NCBI RefSeq assembly: GCF_022179345.1
Contig: NZ_BPQR01000042.1
Location: forward strand, 62,001 to 126,000
Origin: Methylobacterium jeotgali
GTDB lineage: Bacteria; Pseudomonadota; Alphaproteobacteria; Rhizobiales; Beijerinckiaceae
DNA: 64,000 nucleotides
Direction: 5' to 3'
Part shown: positions 11,952 to 23,351 of the stretch, piece after piece
Layout of the letters: every line of letters starts with the position of its first letter
Numbering within the stretch: position 1 is the stretch's first letter
Notes under the pieces: model-generated
Seen by the model: only the letters and a program-made list of their open reading frames with translations
Database searches by the model: none
What the model was told of the DNA's origin: nothing
Made by a program: the position numbers and the translations under genes

Positions 11952-13184
11952 TCAAGCCTTGGCGGGCTCCGGCTTGCCATCCCGCATCAGGGCCACGAAG
12001 CGCTCGAACAGGTAGTGGCTGTCGCGGGGGCCCGGAGAGGCTTCCGGGTGGTGCTGCACCGAGAAGGCGGGCCGGTCGGTGAGGGTAAGCCCGCAGTTCG
12101 AGCCGTCGAAGAGCGAGACGTGGGTCTCGACCGCGGTGCCCGGCAGGCTCGCCGGGTCGACGGCGAAGCCGTGGTTCATCGAGACGATCTCGACCTTGCC
12201 GGTGGTCTTGTCCTTCACCGGATGGTTCGCGCCATGGTGGCCCTGCGGCATCTTCACGGTGCGGCCGCCGAGCGCCAGCCCCATGAGCTGATGGCCGAGG
12301 CAGATGCCGAAGGTCGGCACCTTCTCCTCCAGGAGCCGGCGGATCACCGGCACGGCGTATTCGCCGGTCGCCGCCGGGTCGCCGGGGCCGTTCGAGAGGA
12401 AGACGCCGTCGGGCTTCAGGGCCAGGATATCCTCGGCGCTGGTGGTCGCCGGCACTACGGTCACGTCGCAGCCGGCCTCCGCCAGGAGCCGCAGGATGTT
12501 GCGTTTGACGCCGTAGTCGACGGCGACCACCCGGTAGCCCTCGCCGGCCGTACGAGCACCGTAGCCGGACTTCAGCGCCCAGACGGTCTCCGACCATTCC
12601 GAGCGGTCGCGGCTCGTCACCGGCGGCACCAGGTCGAGGCCCTCCATCGGAGGCAGGGCCGCGGCGCGCGCCTTGAGCGCCTCGCGGTCGAAGCGGCCTT
12701 CGGGATCGTTGGCGATGACGGCGTTCGGCATCCCACGGTCGCGGATGAGCGCGGTGAGCGCCCGCGTGTCGACGCCGGTGATGCCGACGATGCCCCGCGC
12801 CTTCAGCCAGGCGTCGAGATGGCTCGAGGAGCGCCAGCTCGACGGGTTCGTCACCGCCGAGGCCACCACCGTGCCGCGCACGCCCGAGGCAGGGGCCGCC
12901 TCCAGGCTCTCGAGGTCGTCGTCGTTGGTGCCGACATTGCCGATATGCGGGAAGGTGAAGGTCACGATCTGTCCGGCGTAGGACGGGTCCGTGAGGATCT
13001 CCTGGTAGCCGGTCATCGCCGTGTTGAAGCAGACCTCGCCGTCGGCCACCCCGGTCTGGCCGACGCCGAAGCCTTCGAGCACCGTGCCGTCGGCGAGCAC
13101 GAGGAGCGCGGTCGCCAGCGGCTCGGCCCAGGGTTCGGGTGCGGGCGTGGCGGCGGGTTGCGCGGGAGCACCTTCTTGCAGCAT
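11952..13184 (-). CDS. carA: Carbamoyl-phosphate synthase small subunit (glutamine amidotransferase)
   Basis: 410-residue subunit that hydrolyses glutamine and channels ammonia to CarB. The N-terminal CarA domain (about 25-190) contains EVCFNTAMTGYQEILTDPSY. The class I amidotransferase domain has the nucleophile motif GICLGHQL and the His/Glu motif QHHPEASPGP. A Pro/Ala-rich extension of about 25 residues precedes the usual start of homology. Transcribed away from yqeY across a 201-bp region that should hold both promoters. Confidence 0.97.
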   Translation of the reverse strand: MLQEGAPAQPAATPAPEPWAEPLATALLVLADGTVLEGFGVGQTGVADGEVCFNTAMTGYQEILTDPSYAGQIVTFTFPHIGNVGTNDDDLESLEAAPASGVRGTVVASAVTNPSSWRSSSHLDAWLKARGIVGITGVDTRALTALIRDRGMPNAVIANDPEGRFDREALKARAAALPPMEGLDLVPPVTSRDRSEWSETVWALKSGYGARTAGEGYRVVAVDYGVKRNILRLLAEAGCDVTVVPATTSAEDILALKPDGVFLSNGPGDPAATGEYAVPVIRRLLEEKVPTFGICLGHQLMGLALGGRTVKMPQGHHGANHPVKDKTTGKVEIVSMNHGFAVDPASLPGTAVETHVSLFDGSNCGLTLTDRPAFSVQHHPEASPGPRDSHYLFERFVALMRDGKPEPAKA

Positions 13185-13385
13185 CGGCGTGAACTCGCTT
13201 ATGTCCGGCCTGAGGGCCCGGCGCCATGCGGCGCTCGAAGCGCGGCCTCGATCGTGCCGCGCTCATAGCGAGCCGGCCGCGACAGGGTCAATGTGGGCCC
13301 GGCGCAGGGCTGCCTCAACCCACGGCCGGATGATCGGGTTCGCCCCGGTGCAGGCCGAGAGCACTCCGAAGGAAAGTCACAAGAA

Positions 13386-13853
13386 ATGTCGCTGCGCGAG
13401 CGCCTGACCGCCGAGATGAAGGACGCCATGAAGGCCGGCGACAAGCCCCGCCTCGGCACCGTCCGCATGGTCCAGGCGGCGCTGAAGGAGCGCGACATCG
13501 AGGCGCGCGGCAACGGCAAGGACCCGGTGGGCGAGGACGAGATCCTCTCGCTCCTCCAGAAGATGATCAAGCAGCGCAACGAGTCGGCCGCCGTCTACGA
13601 CCAGGGCGGCCGCCCGGAGCTGGCCGAGAGCGAGCGCGTCGAGGCCGCGATCATCGCCGCCTTCCTGCCGCAGCAGATGGACGAGGCGGAAACCCGCGCG
13701 GCGGTCGAGGCGGCCATCGCCGAGACCGGCGCCGCCGGCCCGAAGGACATGGGAAAAGTCATCGGTGCCCTTAAGGGGAAGTATGCCGGCCGCATGGATT
13801 TCGGGAAGGTGAGCGGCCTCGTGAAGGACGCGCTCGCGGCCAGGGCCGGCTGA
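13386..13853 (+). CDS. yqeY: GatB/YqeY domain protein
   Basis: 155-residue YqeY family protein, related to the tRNA-binding tail domain of GatB/GatE amidotransferases; its role is unproven, possibly tRNA-related. Family features: N-terminal LRERLTAEMKDAMKAGDK, RLGTVRMVQAALKERDIEARG, and the C-terminal KDMGKVIGALKGKYAGRMDFGKVS. ATG 13386 is taken over the longer open frame because it gives the conserved MSLRERL start after GGAAAG. It sits between carA (divergent) and dnaG-rpoD, a conserved order in this group. Confidence 0.93.
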   Translation: MSLRERLTAEMKDAMKAGDKPRLGTVRMVQAALKERDIEARGNGKDPVGEDEILSLLQKMIKQRNESAAVYDQGGRPELAESERVEAAIIAAFLPQQMDEAETRAAVEAAIAETGAAGPKDMGKVIGALKGKYAGRMDFGKVSGLVKDALAARAG

Positions 13854-13855
13854 GC

Positions 13856-13915
13856 GAGTCCTCCGGCCGGCCCATCCCCGCTATCCCGGCCGCGCGACGG
13901 CCGGCGCCGGGACTC
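13856..13915 (+). terminator. Long GC-rich inverted repeat after yqeY
   Basis: Directly after the yqeY stop, GAGTCC (13856) pairs with GGACTC (to 13915), and the interior holds complementary CCGGCCGG/CCGGCG blocks. It could terminate yqeY transcription or attenuate reading into dnaG. No T-run follows. Confidence 0.3.
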
Positions 13916-13964
13916 CGTGGTACGATTCGGTCTATGATCGGCGGTCAGGAACCCGCGACCGCCC

Positions 13965-15863
13965 GTGCGCTACCCGCCCCACATCCTCGAAGAGATCCGC
14001 GCCCGGCTCCCGGCCTCCGATGTGATCGGGCGCCGGGTGCGGCTGAAGAAGGCCGGCCGCGAGTGGCGCGGCCTCTCGCCGTTCAACGCCGAGAAGACGC
14101 CCTCCTTCTACGTGAACGACCAAAAGCAGTTCTACCACTGCTTCTCCTCCGGCAAGCACGGCGACGTCTTCACCTTCCTGATGGAGACGGAAGGGCTGAG
14201 CTTCCCCGAGGCCGTCGAGCGCCTTGCGGGCGAAGCGGGCGTCAGCCTGCCGGCGCCGAGCGCCGACATGCGGGCCATGGAGTCGAAGCGGGCCGGGGCC
14301 GTCGAGGTCATGGAGATGGCGGCCTCGTTCTTCGAGGCGCAACTGAAGGGGCAGGCCGGCGCCGCAGCCCGCGCCTATCTCGACCGGCGCGGCCTCGGTT
14401 CCGACATCCGGCAGCAGTTCCGCCTCGGCTACGCGCCGGGCGACCGCTACGCGCTGCGCGACCACCTCTCCGGCCGCGACGTGAGCAAGGAGCTGATGTC
14501 CGAGCTCGGCCTACTGGTCGCGGGGGAGGGCATCGCCGTGCCCTACGACCGCTTCCGCGACCGCATCATCTTCCCGATCTGCGACATCCGCGGCCGGGTC
14601 ATCGCCTTCGGCGGCCGGGCCATGCAGGCCGACGCCAAGGCCAAGTACCTGAACTCGCCGGACACGCCGCTCTTCCACAAGGGGCTCGGGCTCTACAACC
14701 TGCATCAGGCCCGCAAGGAGGCGCACCGGCGCGGCAGCGTCATCGCCGTCGAAGGCTACGTCGACACCATCGCCATGACGATGGCCGGGCACCCGAACAC
14801 CGTCGCCTCCCTCGGCACGGCGCTCACCGAGGATCAGCTCGCGCTGCTCTGGCGCCACGCCGACGAGCCGATCCTGTGCTTCGACGGCGACGGGGCGGGC
14901 CAGCGCGCCGCCTACAAGGCGCTCGACGTCGCCCTACCGATGCTGGCGCCGGGCAAGTCCCTGCGCTTCGCCCTGCTGCCTGAAGGCCAGGACCCGGACG
15001 ACCTGCTCCGCTCCGGCGGCCCCTCCGCCATCGACCGGGTGCTGGAGGCCGCCCGGCCGCTCTCCGAGGTACTGTGGTCGCGGGCGGTCGCGGCGGGGCC
15101 CGCCGACACGCCGGAGCGCCGGGCGGGCATGGCGCGGGACCTGCGCGAGACCGTCGCCGCCATCCGCGACGAGACCGTGCGGCGCTACTACCGGGACGAC
15201 ATCGAGAACCGTCTGCGCGGGCTGTCGCCCCGCAACGGCCCCTCGGCGGCCTCGCCCCGCACGGGGAACGGCTTCCAGCGGCGCGCGCGGCCGGGCGATC
15301 CGCCGCCCTCGCCGCGGCTGACCGCCGCCCCGAGCGAGCACCTCGCCCGCTCGCCGGGCTTCGCCAGCACCGGCAGCCCCCGCGAGGCGATGATCGTCGG
15401 CAGCCTGCTCGTCCATCCGATCCTGCTGCACGCGCAGGAGGAGATGCTCGCCGAGCTCGATCTGGAGGACGCGGACGCCGTCGCGCTCCGCTCGTTCCTG
15501 CTCGACCGGGCGGCGGAGGGCAACGGCCTCGACGCGGAGGTGTTCGCCGCCGCGCTCACCCGCGCCGGGCTCGACGCGGCCGCCGCCCGGCTTACCGGGC
15601 GGGTGCGGCCGGGGGACCGCTGGACGCTGGAGCCGCACGCCGACGCGCTGCGGCTGGAGGATGCCTTGCGCCAGGCCGTGATCTTGCACCGCAAGTCCGG
15701 AGCGCTAAATAGCGAACTCCGCCAAGCCGAGCGGGCGTTGGTCGAGGAGGAGACCGAGGCCAATTTCGCGTGGCTCTGCGACGTCAAGGAGCGGCTGGCG
15801 GTCATCGCCGGAGCCGAGGCGGACGCGGACCTGCCGGAGGCGACCGACTCGACCGAAGCCTGA
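13965..15863 (+). CDS. dnaG: DNA primase DnaG
   Basis: 632-residue primase that makes RNA primers at the replication fork. N-terminal zinc-finger-like domain (about 1-100), TOPRIM catalytic core with [13 protein letters not shown] and LCFDGDGAG, and a C-terminal DnaB-binding helical domain (about 480-630). GTG 13965 gives the usual [15 protein letters not shown] start. Only one of the four canonical zinc ligands remains: CPFH is SPFN at 38-41 and HCFGC is HCFSS at 58-62. rpoD follows on the same strand. Confidence 0.97.
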   Translation: MRYPPHILEEIRARLPASDVIGRRVRLKKAGREWRGLSPFNAEKTPSFYVNDQKQFYHCFSSGKHGDVFTFLMETEGLSFPEAVERLAGEAGVSLPAPSADMRAMESKRAGAVEVMEMAASFFEAQLKGQAGAAARAYLDRRGLGSDIRQQFRLGYAPGDRYALRDHLSGRDVSKELMSELGLLVAGEGIAVPYDRFRDRIIFPICDIRGRVIAFGGRAMQADAKAKYLNSPDTPLFHKGLGLYNLHQARKEAHRRGSVIAVEGYVDTIAMTMAGHPNTVASLGTALTEDQLALLWRHADEPILCFDGDGAGQRAAYKALDVALPMLAPGKSLRFALLPEGQDPDDLLRSGGPSAIDRVLEAARPLSEVLWSRAVAAGPADTPERRAGMARDLRETVAAIRDETVRRYYRDDIENRLRGLSPRNGPSAASPRTGNGFQRRARPGDPPPSPRLTAAPSEHLARSPGFASTGSPREAMIVGSLLVHPILLHAQEEMLAELDLEDADAVALRSFLLDRAAEGNGLDAEVFAAALTRAGLDAAAARLTGRVRPGDRWTLEPHADALRLEDALRQAVILHRKSGALNSELRQAERALVEEETEANFAWLCDVKERLAVIAGAEADADLPEATDSTEA

Positions 15864-16042
15864 TCCTGTGCAAAGGCGGCGCGTCGCTCAGGCGGGGCGG
15901 CGTGGTTAACAGTCGGTCAAGCGTCTCGCTTGCATACCGGATCGAGACGATATCCCGCAGCCCGGCCCGGGCGCGGCGAGTGCGATTTTTGCGGACCGGG
16001 GGCTCGTGCGGCCCCTCCGCCCGCCACGAAAACAATAGGCTG

Positions 16043-18034
<1,992 letters not shown>

Positions 18035-18110
18035 CGAGCCCGGCCGGTCGACGGGTCCACGAGTCCGGGAAGGCGTTGCCGGAAGCCCTCCCGAGCCCCA
18101 TCTTGGCCGT

Positions 18111-19406
18111 ATGCTCGAACGAGGCCAGCAACGCCCGCAGCCTCCGACCGCCGACGCGGACGGATCGGAGGCCGACGCCGTGCCCTTCGGCCTTCTGCAG
18201 GAAGCGGTGGGGCTTCGCGACTGGCTGCTCTCCGAGGGCGCGCGCCTGCCGAAGGCCGACGACCTGCTCGCCGGCCTGTCCCTGCGTCTCAACGACCTCG
18301 ACGTGCCCGTCGACCGCGCCACCACGGCGATCGACACGCTGCATTCGGAGTATTCCGGCGTCGGCCGCTTCTGGACGCGGGAGGGCGGCTCCAGCGTGCG
18401 GCTGTTCCCCCACGGCGAGGCCTCCGACAAGGCCTATCACGAGAGCCCGTTCTTCACCGTCCACCAGACCGGCGAGTGGCTGATCCTCGACCTCGCCGAG
18501 ACGCCGGACGACGCCTACGCCGTGATCCCGGAGCTGAAGGCCGGCGGCTACACGCACTACATCGTCGCGCCGCTGATCTTCACCAACGGCAACCGCAACG
18601 GCATCACCTTCGCGACCCGCTCGAAGGAGGGCTTCCGCGACGACGACATCGCCGTCCTGCGCTTCGTCATGCCGACGCTCGCCGCGGTGATGGAGATGCG
18701 CCTCGTCAACAAGCAGCTCGACACGGTGCTGCGCATCTATGTCGGCGACGAGCCGCACCGGGCGATCCTGTCGGGTGCGATCCGCCGCGGGCACGTGCAG
18801 CGCATCCGCTCGGCGATCCTGTTCGCGGACATGCGCGACTACACCCGCACCACCGCCGACATGACGCCCGAGGAGGCCGTCGACCTCCTCAACATCTTCT
18901 TCGACTGCCTGGTACCGGCGATCGAGCGCGAGGGCGGCGAGGTGCTGAAGTATCTCGGCGACGGGCTGCTCGCGATCTTCCGCGAGCGCGGCGACGATCT
19001 CGGCGGCGCCGCCAAGGGCGCGCTCACCGCCGCGCAGGCGGCGCTGGAGGCGCTGGACGAGGCGAACGCCTTCCAGCGCTTCGAGGCGCCCGTCGCCGCC
19101 GGCATCGCCCTCCACCACGGCGAGGCGGCCTACGGCAATGTCGGCTCCGGCGCCCGGCTCGACTTCACGGTGATCGGCCGCGACGTGAACCTCGCGAGCC
19201 GGCTCGCGCAGATCAACCGCCGCCTCGGCGAGCCGCTCCTGATGTCGAAGCCCTTCGTGGATTTCCTCTGGGGCGACCCGGAGCCGCTCGGGGAGCACCG
19301 GCTCGACGGCTTCCCCGAGCCGATCGGCGTCTACCGTCCCGCGCGGCGGGGGCCCGAGAAGAAACCGGCTTCCGCCGGCGACGGGGTTGACCGCGTGCCC
19401 GCCTAG
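18111..19406 (+). CDS. Class III adenylate/guanylate cyclase, soluble
   Basis: 431 residues. The C-terminal catalytic domain (about 225-400) has the metal-binding aspartates in [15 protein letters not shown], the [11 protein letters not shown] loop, and [16 protein letters not shown]. The N-terminal 200 residues look like a soluble sensory domain with no membrane segment. It probably makes cAMP; substrate specificity is not certain from the motifs. It lies 76 bp after rpoD without a clear terminator, and the ribosome-binding site at ATG 18111 is weak, so the start could be downstream. Confidence 0.88.
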   Translation: MLERGQQRPQPPTADADGSEADAVPFGLLQEAVGLRDWLLSEGARLPKADDLLAGLSLRLNDLDVPVDRATTAIDTLHSEYSGVGRFWTREGGSSVRLFPHGEASDKAYHESPFFTVHQTGEWLILDLAETPDDAYAVIPELKAGGYTHYIVAPLIFTNGNRNGITFATRSKEGFRDDDIAVLRFVMPTLAAVMEMRLVNKQLDTVLRIYVGDEPHRAILSGAIRRGHVQRIRSAILFADMRDYTRTTADMTPEEAVDLLNIFFDCLVPAIEREGGEVLKYLGDGLLAIFRERGDDLGGAAKGALTAAQAALEALDEANAFQRFEAPVAAGIALHHGEAAYGNVGSGARLDFTVIGRDVNLASRLAQINRRLGEPLLMSKPFVDFLWGDPEPLGEHRLDGFPEPIGVYRPARRGPEKKPASAGDGVDRVPA

Positions 19407-19423
19407 GGCCACATCTCGCCCGT

Positions 19424-19538
19424 TCCAGGGAGATCCCCGGCAAGGGGCTGAGAAACCGCTGGGCTCGGGATCGAGAGATCTCTCGCGGCGCGGAAATCCT
19501 TCGAACCTGATCCGGTTCACACCGGCGTAGGGATTGGA
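19424..19538 (+). promoter_or_regulatory. TPP riboswitch (THI element)
   Basis: The conserved aptamer core is present in order: GGGGCTGAGAAACC (CUGAGA at 19448-19453), the extended P3 arm, then CCTTCGAACCTGATCCGG (from about 19498) and CACCGGCGTAGGGA (ending 19533). P1 can form from TCCA 19424-19427 with TGGA 19535-19538. P3 contains the 14-bp palindrome CGAGAGATCTCTCG (19472-19485). Thiamine pyrophosphate binding should repress thiOSGE. Between aptamer and start, GGCC-CTCGA-GGCC (19543-19555) and TCTCGCGAGA (19561-19570) can fold, and GGAGG at 19604 is the likely ribosome-binding site, so control may be at translation. Confidence 0.95.
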
Positions 19539-19613
19539 CCGCGGCCCTCGAGGCCACAGCTCTCGCGAGACGCTGAAGGAACCGATCCCTGCGGAGGACC
19601 CGCGGAGGATGCC

Positions 19614-20831
19614 TTGGCCAATCCCGACCCACGCCAGCCGATCGGCCTGCGCCGCGCCCCCGAGGCGCGCGTGGCGCGATCGGAGCTGCCGGCCGGCGTC
19701 GACGTGGCGGTGGTCGGCGGCGGCCTGATCGGCCTCTCCGCGGCCTGGATGCTGGCGCGGCAGGGCCGCTCCGTCGCGGTGATCGAGCGCGAGACGCTCG
19801 GCGCCGGGGCGAGCCTCGCCGCCACCGGCATGCTGGCGCCGGCCGCCGAGCACGAGCCCGGCTCCGACCTTCTCCTGCCGCTGGCGCTGCACAGCCTGCG
19901 CCGCTGGCCTGCCTTTCGCGACGCGTTGCAGGCGGCCTCCGGTGTGCCGATCGACTACCGCGAGGACGGCACGCTCGTCATCGCCATCGGCCGCGACGAG
20001 GTCGAGCGGCTGCGCTTCCGCCACGATCTGCAGCGCCGCTCCGGCGTCGCCTCCGAATGGCTGAGCGGCATCGAGGTCCGCCGCCGGGAGCCGGCGCTCC
20101 GGCCGAACGTCGCCGCCGGCATCCACTGCCCCCTCGACCATCAGGTCGATCCGCGCCACGTCATGACCGCGCTGGCGAAGGCCTGCGAGGCGGCAGGCGT
20201 CGCTCTCGTCGAGCGCTGCGCCGTCGAGGCGCTCGACTGGACGAGCGGCCGCGTCACCGGCCTGCATACCGCCGCCGGTACGCTCGCGGCCGGGACCGTG
20301 ATCCTCGCCGCCGGCGCCTGGAGCGGCGAACGGGGGCTCCTGCCCGAGACGCTGAGCCTGCCCGTGCGCCCGCTGAAGGGCCAGTCCCTGGCGCTGCGCA
20401 CCTCCAAGGCCACCGGCACGCTCGCGCAGATGATCTGGAGCGAGCAGGTCCACATGGCACCGAAGTCGGACGGCCGGATCATCGTCGGCGCGACGGTCGA
20501 GGATTGCGGCTTCCGCCCCGGCGTCACCGCGGGTGGGCTCTACGCCCTGCTGGAGGGCGCGCGGCGCGTCCTGCCGGGGATCGAGGAGATGGAGGTCGAG
20601 GCCGTCTGGAGCGGCTACCGGCCGACCTCGGACGACGACGCGCCGATCCTCGACGCCCTGGCGCCGGGCCTCGTCGCGGCGACGGGCCACCACCGCAACG
20701 GCTACCTCCTGGCCCCCGCGACCGCGGAGGCGGTGGCCGCCTTCGTGACGACGGGCGCCTGGCCGGACTACGCAGCGGGCTTCGGCCGCGCCCGCTTCCG
20801 CCCCGCCGAGAGCCTGAGGGCCTCGGCATGA
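19614..20831 (+). CDS. thiO: Glycine oxidase ThiO
   Basis: 405-residue FAD-dependent amine oxidase that makes dehydroglycine for the thiazole ring of thiamine. N-terminal dinucleotide-binding motif VAVVGGGLIGLSAAWML (about 31-47), the DAO-type ASLAATGMLAPAAEHEPGSD substrate segment, and the C-terminal TGHHRNGYLLAPATAEAV. A TTG start at 19614 is chosen because GGAGG lies 5 nt upstream; a GTG about 20 codons inside (before ARSELPAG) is the alternative. First gene after the TPP riboswitch; its stop overlaps thiS. Confidence 0.95.
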   Translation: MANPDPRQPIGLRRAPEARVARSELPAGVDVAVVGGGLIGLSAAWMLARQGRSVAVIERETLGAGASLAATGMLAPAAEHEPGSDLLLPLALHSLRRWPAFRDALQAASGVPIDYREDGTLVIAIGRDEVERLRFRHDLQRRSGVASEWLSGIEVRRREPALRPNVAAGIHCPLDHQVDPRHVMTALAKACEAAGVALVERCAVEALDWTSGRVTGLHTAAGTLAAGTVILAAGAWSGERGLLPETLSLPVRPLKGQSLALRTSKATGTLAQMIWSEQVHMAPKSDGRIIVGATVEDCGFRPGVTAGGLYALLEGARRVLPGIEEMEVEAVWSGYRPTSDDDAPILDALAPGLVAATGHHRNGYLLAPATAEAVAAFVTTGAWPDYAAGFGRARFRPAESLRASA

Positions 20832-21040
20832 AGCTCACCGTCAACGGCCTGCCCCGCGAGTGCGAGGCGGGCGACATCGAGGCCCTGTTCCACATCGAGG
20901 CCGAGGAGACCGGCCTCGAGAGCCCGCAGGGCATTGCCATCGCACTCAACGGGCGCGTCGTCCGAAAGCGGGAGTGGGCGCAGACGCCCCTCCGCGAGGG
21001 CGACCGCGTCGAGATCGTGCGCGCCATGCAGGGAGGCTGA
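20828..21040 (+). CDS. thiS: Sulfur carrier protein ThiS
   Basis: 70-residue ubiquitin-like protein ending in the required Gly-Gly (RAMQGG), which is adenylated and thiocarboxylated to donate sulfur to Thi[21 protein letters not shown] and [19 protein letters not shown] fit the fold. It overlaps the thiO stop by 4 bp (ATGA), so the two are translationally coupled, and thiG follows after 4 bp. Confidence 0.96.
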   Translation: MKLTVNGLPRECEAGDIEALFHIEAEETGLESPQGIAIALNGRVVRKREWAQTPLREGDRVEIVRAMQGG

Positions 21041-21044
21041 ACCC

Positions 21045-21857
21045 ATGCCGGACACCTCGACCAGCACCATCACGCCGCTGCGGCCGGAGGAGGACGACGC
21101 CCTCGTCATAGCGGGCGTGCGCCTGTCCTCGCGGCTCCTCATCGGCACCGCCGGCTACCCGAACCAGGCGATCCTGCGGGACGCGGTCGCGGCGTCGGGC
21201 GCCGAGGTCGTCACCGCCTCGATCCGCCGGGTCTCCCTCCAGGGGCACGGCTCGGACACGGTGCGCATGCTCGCGGGCAAGCGTTTCCTGCCCAACACCG
21301 CCGGCTGCGAGACCGCCCGCGACGCGATCATGACCGCCGAGCTGGCCCGCGAGGCGCTCGACACCACCTGGATCAAGGTCGAGGTCATCGGCGACCGGGA
21401 GACCCTCTACCCCGACGTGACCGAGCTGATGGAGGCCTGCCGGCACCTCGTGGACGAGGGCTTTACCGTGCTGCCCTACTGCAACGACGATCCGATCGTC
21501 TGCCAGCGGCTCGCCGACATCGGGTGCGCTGCGGTGATGCCGATGGGCTCGCTGATCGGCTCGGGCATGGGCGTCGCCAACCCGGCGAACCTGGAGCTGA
21601 TCTGCCGCCGCTCGCAGGTTCCGGTGATCGTCGATGCCGGTATCGGCACCGCCTCGGACGCGGTGATCGCCATGGAGCTGGGTGCGGCCGGCTGCCTCCT
21701 CAACACGGCGGTGGCCAAGGCCGACGATCCGGTGCGGATGGCCCGCGCCATGGGCCACGCGGTCGCGGCGGGACGCCTCGCGCATCTTGCCGGCCGCATC
21801 CCCCGGCGGGGGCGGGCCGAGCCGTCGAGCCCGCAGCTTGGGCTCGTCGGATCGTGA
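21045..21857 (+). CDS. thiG: Thiazole synthase ThiG
   Basis: 270-residue TIM-barrel enzyme that condenses deoxyxylulose phosphate, dehydroglycine and ThiS-thiocarboxylate into the thiazole phosphate. The Schiff-base lysine lies in WIKVEVIGD; other family motifs are [41 protein letters not shown] and [17 protein letters not shown] 21045 follows GGGAGGCTGAACCC. Its stop overlaps the thiE start. Confidence 0.97.
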   Translation: MPDTSTSTITPLRPEEDDALVIAGVRLSSRLLIGTAGYPNQAILRDAVAASGAEVVTASIRRVSLQGHGSDTVRMLAGKRFLPNTAGCETARDAIMTAELAREALDTTWIKVEVIGDRETLYPDVTELMEACRHLVDEGFTVLPYCNDDPIVCQRLADIGCAAVMPMGSLIGSGMGVANPANLELICRRSQVPVIVDAGIGTASDAVIAMELGAAGCLLNTAVAKADDPVRMARAMGHAVAAGRLAHLAGRIPRRGRAEPSSPQLGLVGS

Positions 21858-22492
21858 GGCTCCCCGCGCGGCTGCTCGTCGTCACGGACCGCCTGGGTGC
21901 CCCCCACGGTTTGCCGGCCGCCCTCGACGCCGCGCTGGCGGGAGGCGCCCGCTGGGTCTGGTTCCGCGAGCGCGACCTGCCGGGCGACGCGCGCAGGCGC
22001 CTCGGCGAGACGGTCGCCTGCCGCGTCCACGATGCGGGCGCTCGGCTCACTGTCGGCGGCGACCCGGCGCTCGCCGCCGAGCTCGGGGCCGACGGCGTGC
22101 ATCTGCCCGCCGGCTGCGACGCCGCCGCGATCAAGCGGGCTCGGGGCTTCCTGCACGAGGCGGCGCTGGTCGGGGTCTCGGCCCACTCCGTCGCGGAGAT
22201 CGAGGCCGCGGCCGCGGCGGGCGCAGACTACGCGACGCTGAGCCCGGTCTTCGAGACGCCGAGCAAGCCGGGCTACGGGCCGGCGCTCGGCGTCGAGGGC
22301 ATCCGAGACGCGGCCGGCCGCGCCGGCCGGATGCCGGTGCTGGCGCTCGGGGGCGTGCACCCGGAGCGGGCGGCCGGCCTGATCGCGGCGGGGGCTGCCG
22401 GCATCGCCGTGATGGGCGGGATCATGAGCGTGCCGGACCCCGCTGCGGCGCTGAAGGCGTACGCGTCCGCGCTCGCGCCGCTCAGCCCTTGA
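21854..22492 (+). CDS. thiE: Thiamine-phosphate synthase ThiE
   Basis: 212-residue TIM-barrel enzyme expected to join HMP pyrophosphate and thiazole phosphate. Visible motifs: [60 protein letters not shown] and [23 protein letters not shown] 21854 overlaps the thiG stop (GTGA). The sequence is at the TenI-like end of the family, so a salvage or isomerase role is possible, but the operon context favours ThiE. Its end overlaps the convergent Anbu gene by 11 bp. No thiC or thiD is in the window. Confidence 0.88.
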   Translation: MRLPARLLVVTDRLGAPHGLPAALDAALAGGARWVWFRERDLPGDARRRLGETVACRVHDAGARLTVGGDPALAAELGADGVHLPAGCDAAAIKRARGFLHEAALVGVSAHSVAEIEAAAAAGADYATLSPVFETPSKPGYGPALGVEGIRDAAGRAGRMPVLALGGVHPERAAGLIAAGAAGIAVMGGIMSVPDPAAALKAYASALAPLSP

Positions 22493-23228
22493 GGCCGCCG
22501 TAGGGCGGGCGCGGGATCGCCTTGTGGGCTGCCCGCAGGGCCGCCGACCAGCGCTCGCGCAGGTCATGGAAGTAGATGTCGCCGACCTCGATGCGGCGGC
22601 TGACGTCGAGGTCGAGGGCGCCCCTGCGGGCGACCGCGATGTCGATGGGCAGGCCGACGCCGAGATTCGAGCGCATGGTCGAATCCATCGAGATCAGCCC
22701 GACCTTGAGCGCGTCGGAGATGTCGGTGTCGAAGCGGACGGCCCGGTCGAGGATCGGCTTGCCGTACTTGTGCTCGCCGATCTGGAGGAAGGGCGCGTCG
22801 CCGCTGCACTCGATGAAGTTGCCGGCCGAGTAGATCAGGAACAAGCGCATCGGATCGCTGCCGATCTGGCCGCCGAACAGAAAGCTGACCTCGAAGCGGA
22901 GATTGGCCGCCTCGAAGCCCTGCCGCTCGATCGAGCGGACCCGGCGGATGGCGCGCCCGACGAGCTGGGCCGCCTGGAACATCGTCTCCGTCTCGACGAG
23001 GCGCAGCCGCCCGCCCTCGTCGTCCTCGACGCCCTCGGCGAGCAGGCTCAGCACCGATTGCGTGACGGAGAGGTTGCCGGCCGAGGCCAGCATCATCACC
23101 CGCTCGCCCGGCACGTTGAAGTGGTGGAGCTTGCGGTAGGTCGAGATGTCGTCGAGCCCCGCGTTGGTGCGGGTGTCGGCGATCATCACGAGCCCGCCCT
23201 CGACGAGGAGCCCGACGCAGTAGGTCAT
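22482..23228 (-). CDS. Anbu-type proteasome-like peptidase
   Basis: 248-residue member of the 20S proteasome/HslV superfamily, Anbu (ancestral beta subunit) branch. ATG 23228 gives MTYCVGLLVEGGLVMIAD, so Thr2 would become the N-terminal nucleophile after methionine removal; GGAG lies about 9 nt upstream. The 24-residue longer frame from 23300 would block the catalytic threonine and is rejected. Later motifs: RVMMLASAGNLSVTQSVL and DTDISDALKVGLISMDSTM. Anbu is typically linked to ATP-grasp, alpha-E and transglutaminase genes, exactly the arrangement here; its substrate is unknown. A 10-bp hairpin lies in the 123-bp gap upstream. Confidence 0.9.
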   Translation of the reverse strand: MTYCVGLLVEGGLVMIADTRTNAGLDDISTYRKLHHFNVPGERVMMLASAGNLSVTQSVLSLLAEGVEDDEGGRLRLVETETMFQAAQLVGRAIRRVRSIERQGFEAANLRFEVSFLFGGQIGSDPMRLFLIYSAGNFIECSGDAPFLQIGEHKYGKPILDRAVRFDTDISDALKVGLISMDSTMRSNLGVGLPIDIAVARRGALDLDVSRRIEVGDIYFHDLRERWSAALRAAHKAIPRPPYGGLKG

Positions 23229-23281
23229 CGCTTCATCTCCGGCCGCGTCCGCGGCCCGCGCCTGTTTCATATCAAGGTGCT

Positions 23282-23306
23282 TCCGCTTTGACTGCATCAA
23301 AGCGGA
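23282..23306 (-). other. Hairpin between transglutaminase-like and Anbu genes
   Basis: TCCGCTTTGA pairs perfectly with TCAAAGCGGA over 10 bp with a 5-nt loop, in the 123-bp spacer of an otherwise compact operon. There is no T-run, so it is not a classic terminator; it could be an RNA-processing or stability element that sets Anbu level. Confidence 0.5.
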
Positions 23307-23351
23307 GACTTCGCGCAGACGCTCGGCAAGTCGCGCGTCCGTCGGAGAAGA

